From Chrysomallon squamiferum (Eukaryota; Mollusca; Gastropoda; Neomphalida; Peltospiridae), in assembly GCA_012295275.1 (NCBI GenBank), contig CM022671.1, forward strand, positions 29,764,750-29,828,749: 64,000 bases of DNA, read 5' to 3'. Each line of letters opens with the position of its first letter. The first letter of the stretch is position 1. This document shows positions 63,653 through 64,000 of the stretch, piece by piece. A program made the translations under genes and the position numbers. The notes under the pieces were generated by a model. It had not been told where the DNA came from and did no database searches. It saw nothing but the letters and a program-made list of their open reading frames with translations.

Positions 63653-64000
63653 ATAATATAGGGCTATAAAAGTTATAATAATATAATATGCAAGTATAAT
63701 TATATATTAATAGGAGTTGCTAGAAACTTGATAAAGTTAACATTTGAACATTGTAAGCAATAACTACTGTAAATACTGCTGTACAGGGTATACTTTCCGT
63801 CTTTTATCATTACTGCTTTGCAGTTAGCTAACTGCTCTAGCAATAATTCATTTTATCATACTGAAAATGCTTTATTAATAATAATACTGAAATGCTTTAA
63901 GAGTAATAATACTGAAACATTTGGAAAAGGGGATAAAAAAAAAGAAAGAAAGAAAAAGAATGATGAAAATAAGAATTTATAATAAAAATGAATGAATGAA

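Larger units (their letters stand above)
62642..64000. other. Intergenic region after GLT1D1
   Basis: AATAAA at 62712 may end the GLT1D1 transcript. The rest is AT-rich with an AAT run (about 63378-63424), a TTTA/TTA run (63571-63650) and the tRNA-Lys-like repeat. No gene was recognised. Confidence 0.6.

Overview
The window is nuclear DNA from an animal, most likely a shelled mollusc. Evidence: split genes with GT-AG introns, a very AT-rich background packed with microsatellites, and a gene with the VWA, chitin-binding and laminin-G-like architecture of the nacre/shell matrix protein Pif (and the related BMSP). The species cannot be named from the sequence. Coding exons stand out by higher GC content. 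All gene models were assembled by hand from splice signals and reading-frame continuity. No transcript evidence was available.

Layout. (1) 1-7.3 kb, minus: a small single-pass membrane protein with a cysteine-rich tail, family not recognised, 3' end unresolved. (2) 9.06-12.5 kb, plus: NDUFS8 (complex I TYKY subunit), six coding exons, divergent from gene 1. A 230-bp hAT-type MITE with an 8-bp target duplication lies between them. (3) 15.0-25.0 kb, minus: a 16-exon, about 924-residue Pif/BMSP-like shell matrix protein whose C-terminal half is an internal duplication. (4) 25.6-36.8 kb: no gene recognised; microsatellites, minisatellites and a GC-rich patch. (5) 36.8-46.0 kb, minus: a universal stress protein gene with two tandem, same-phase, same-length copies of exon 2 that look mutually exclusive, and a cysteine-bearing C-terminal extension. 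(6) 48.2-50.1 kb, plus: a two-exon olfactomedin-domain protein. (7) 53.8-62.6 kb, plus: GLT1D1-like glycosyltransferase, 11 coding exons, about 353 residues. Its introns host a 601-bp hAT-like element, two 22-bp minisatellites and a tRNA-derived repeat. (8) 62.6-64 kb: intergenic, with a tRNA-Lys-derived repeat.

The genes are not a functional cluster: they cover respiration, biomineralisation, stress response, extracellular adhesion and glycosylation. The observations most worth checking are the duplicated USP exon pair, the internal duplication and domain order of the Pif-like gene, a 21-nt microexon candidate in gene 1, and two long hairpins (25,176-25,259 and 45,175-45,224).
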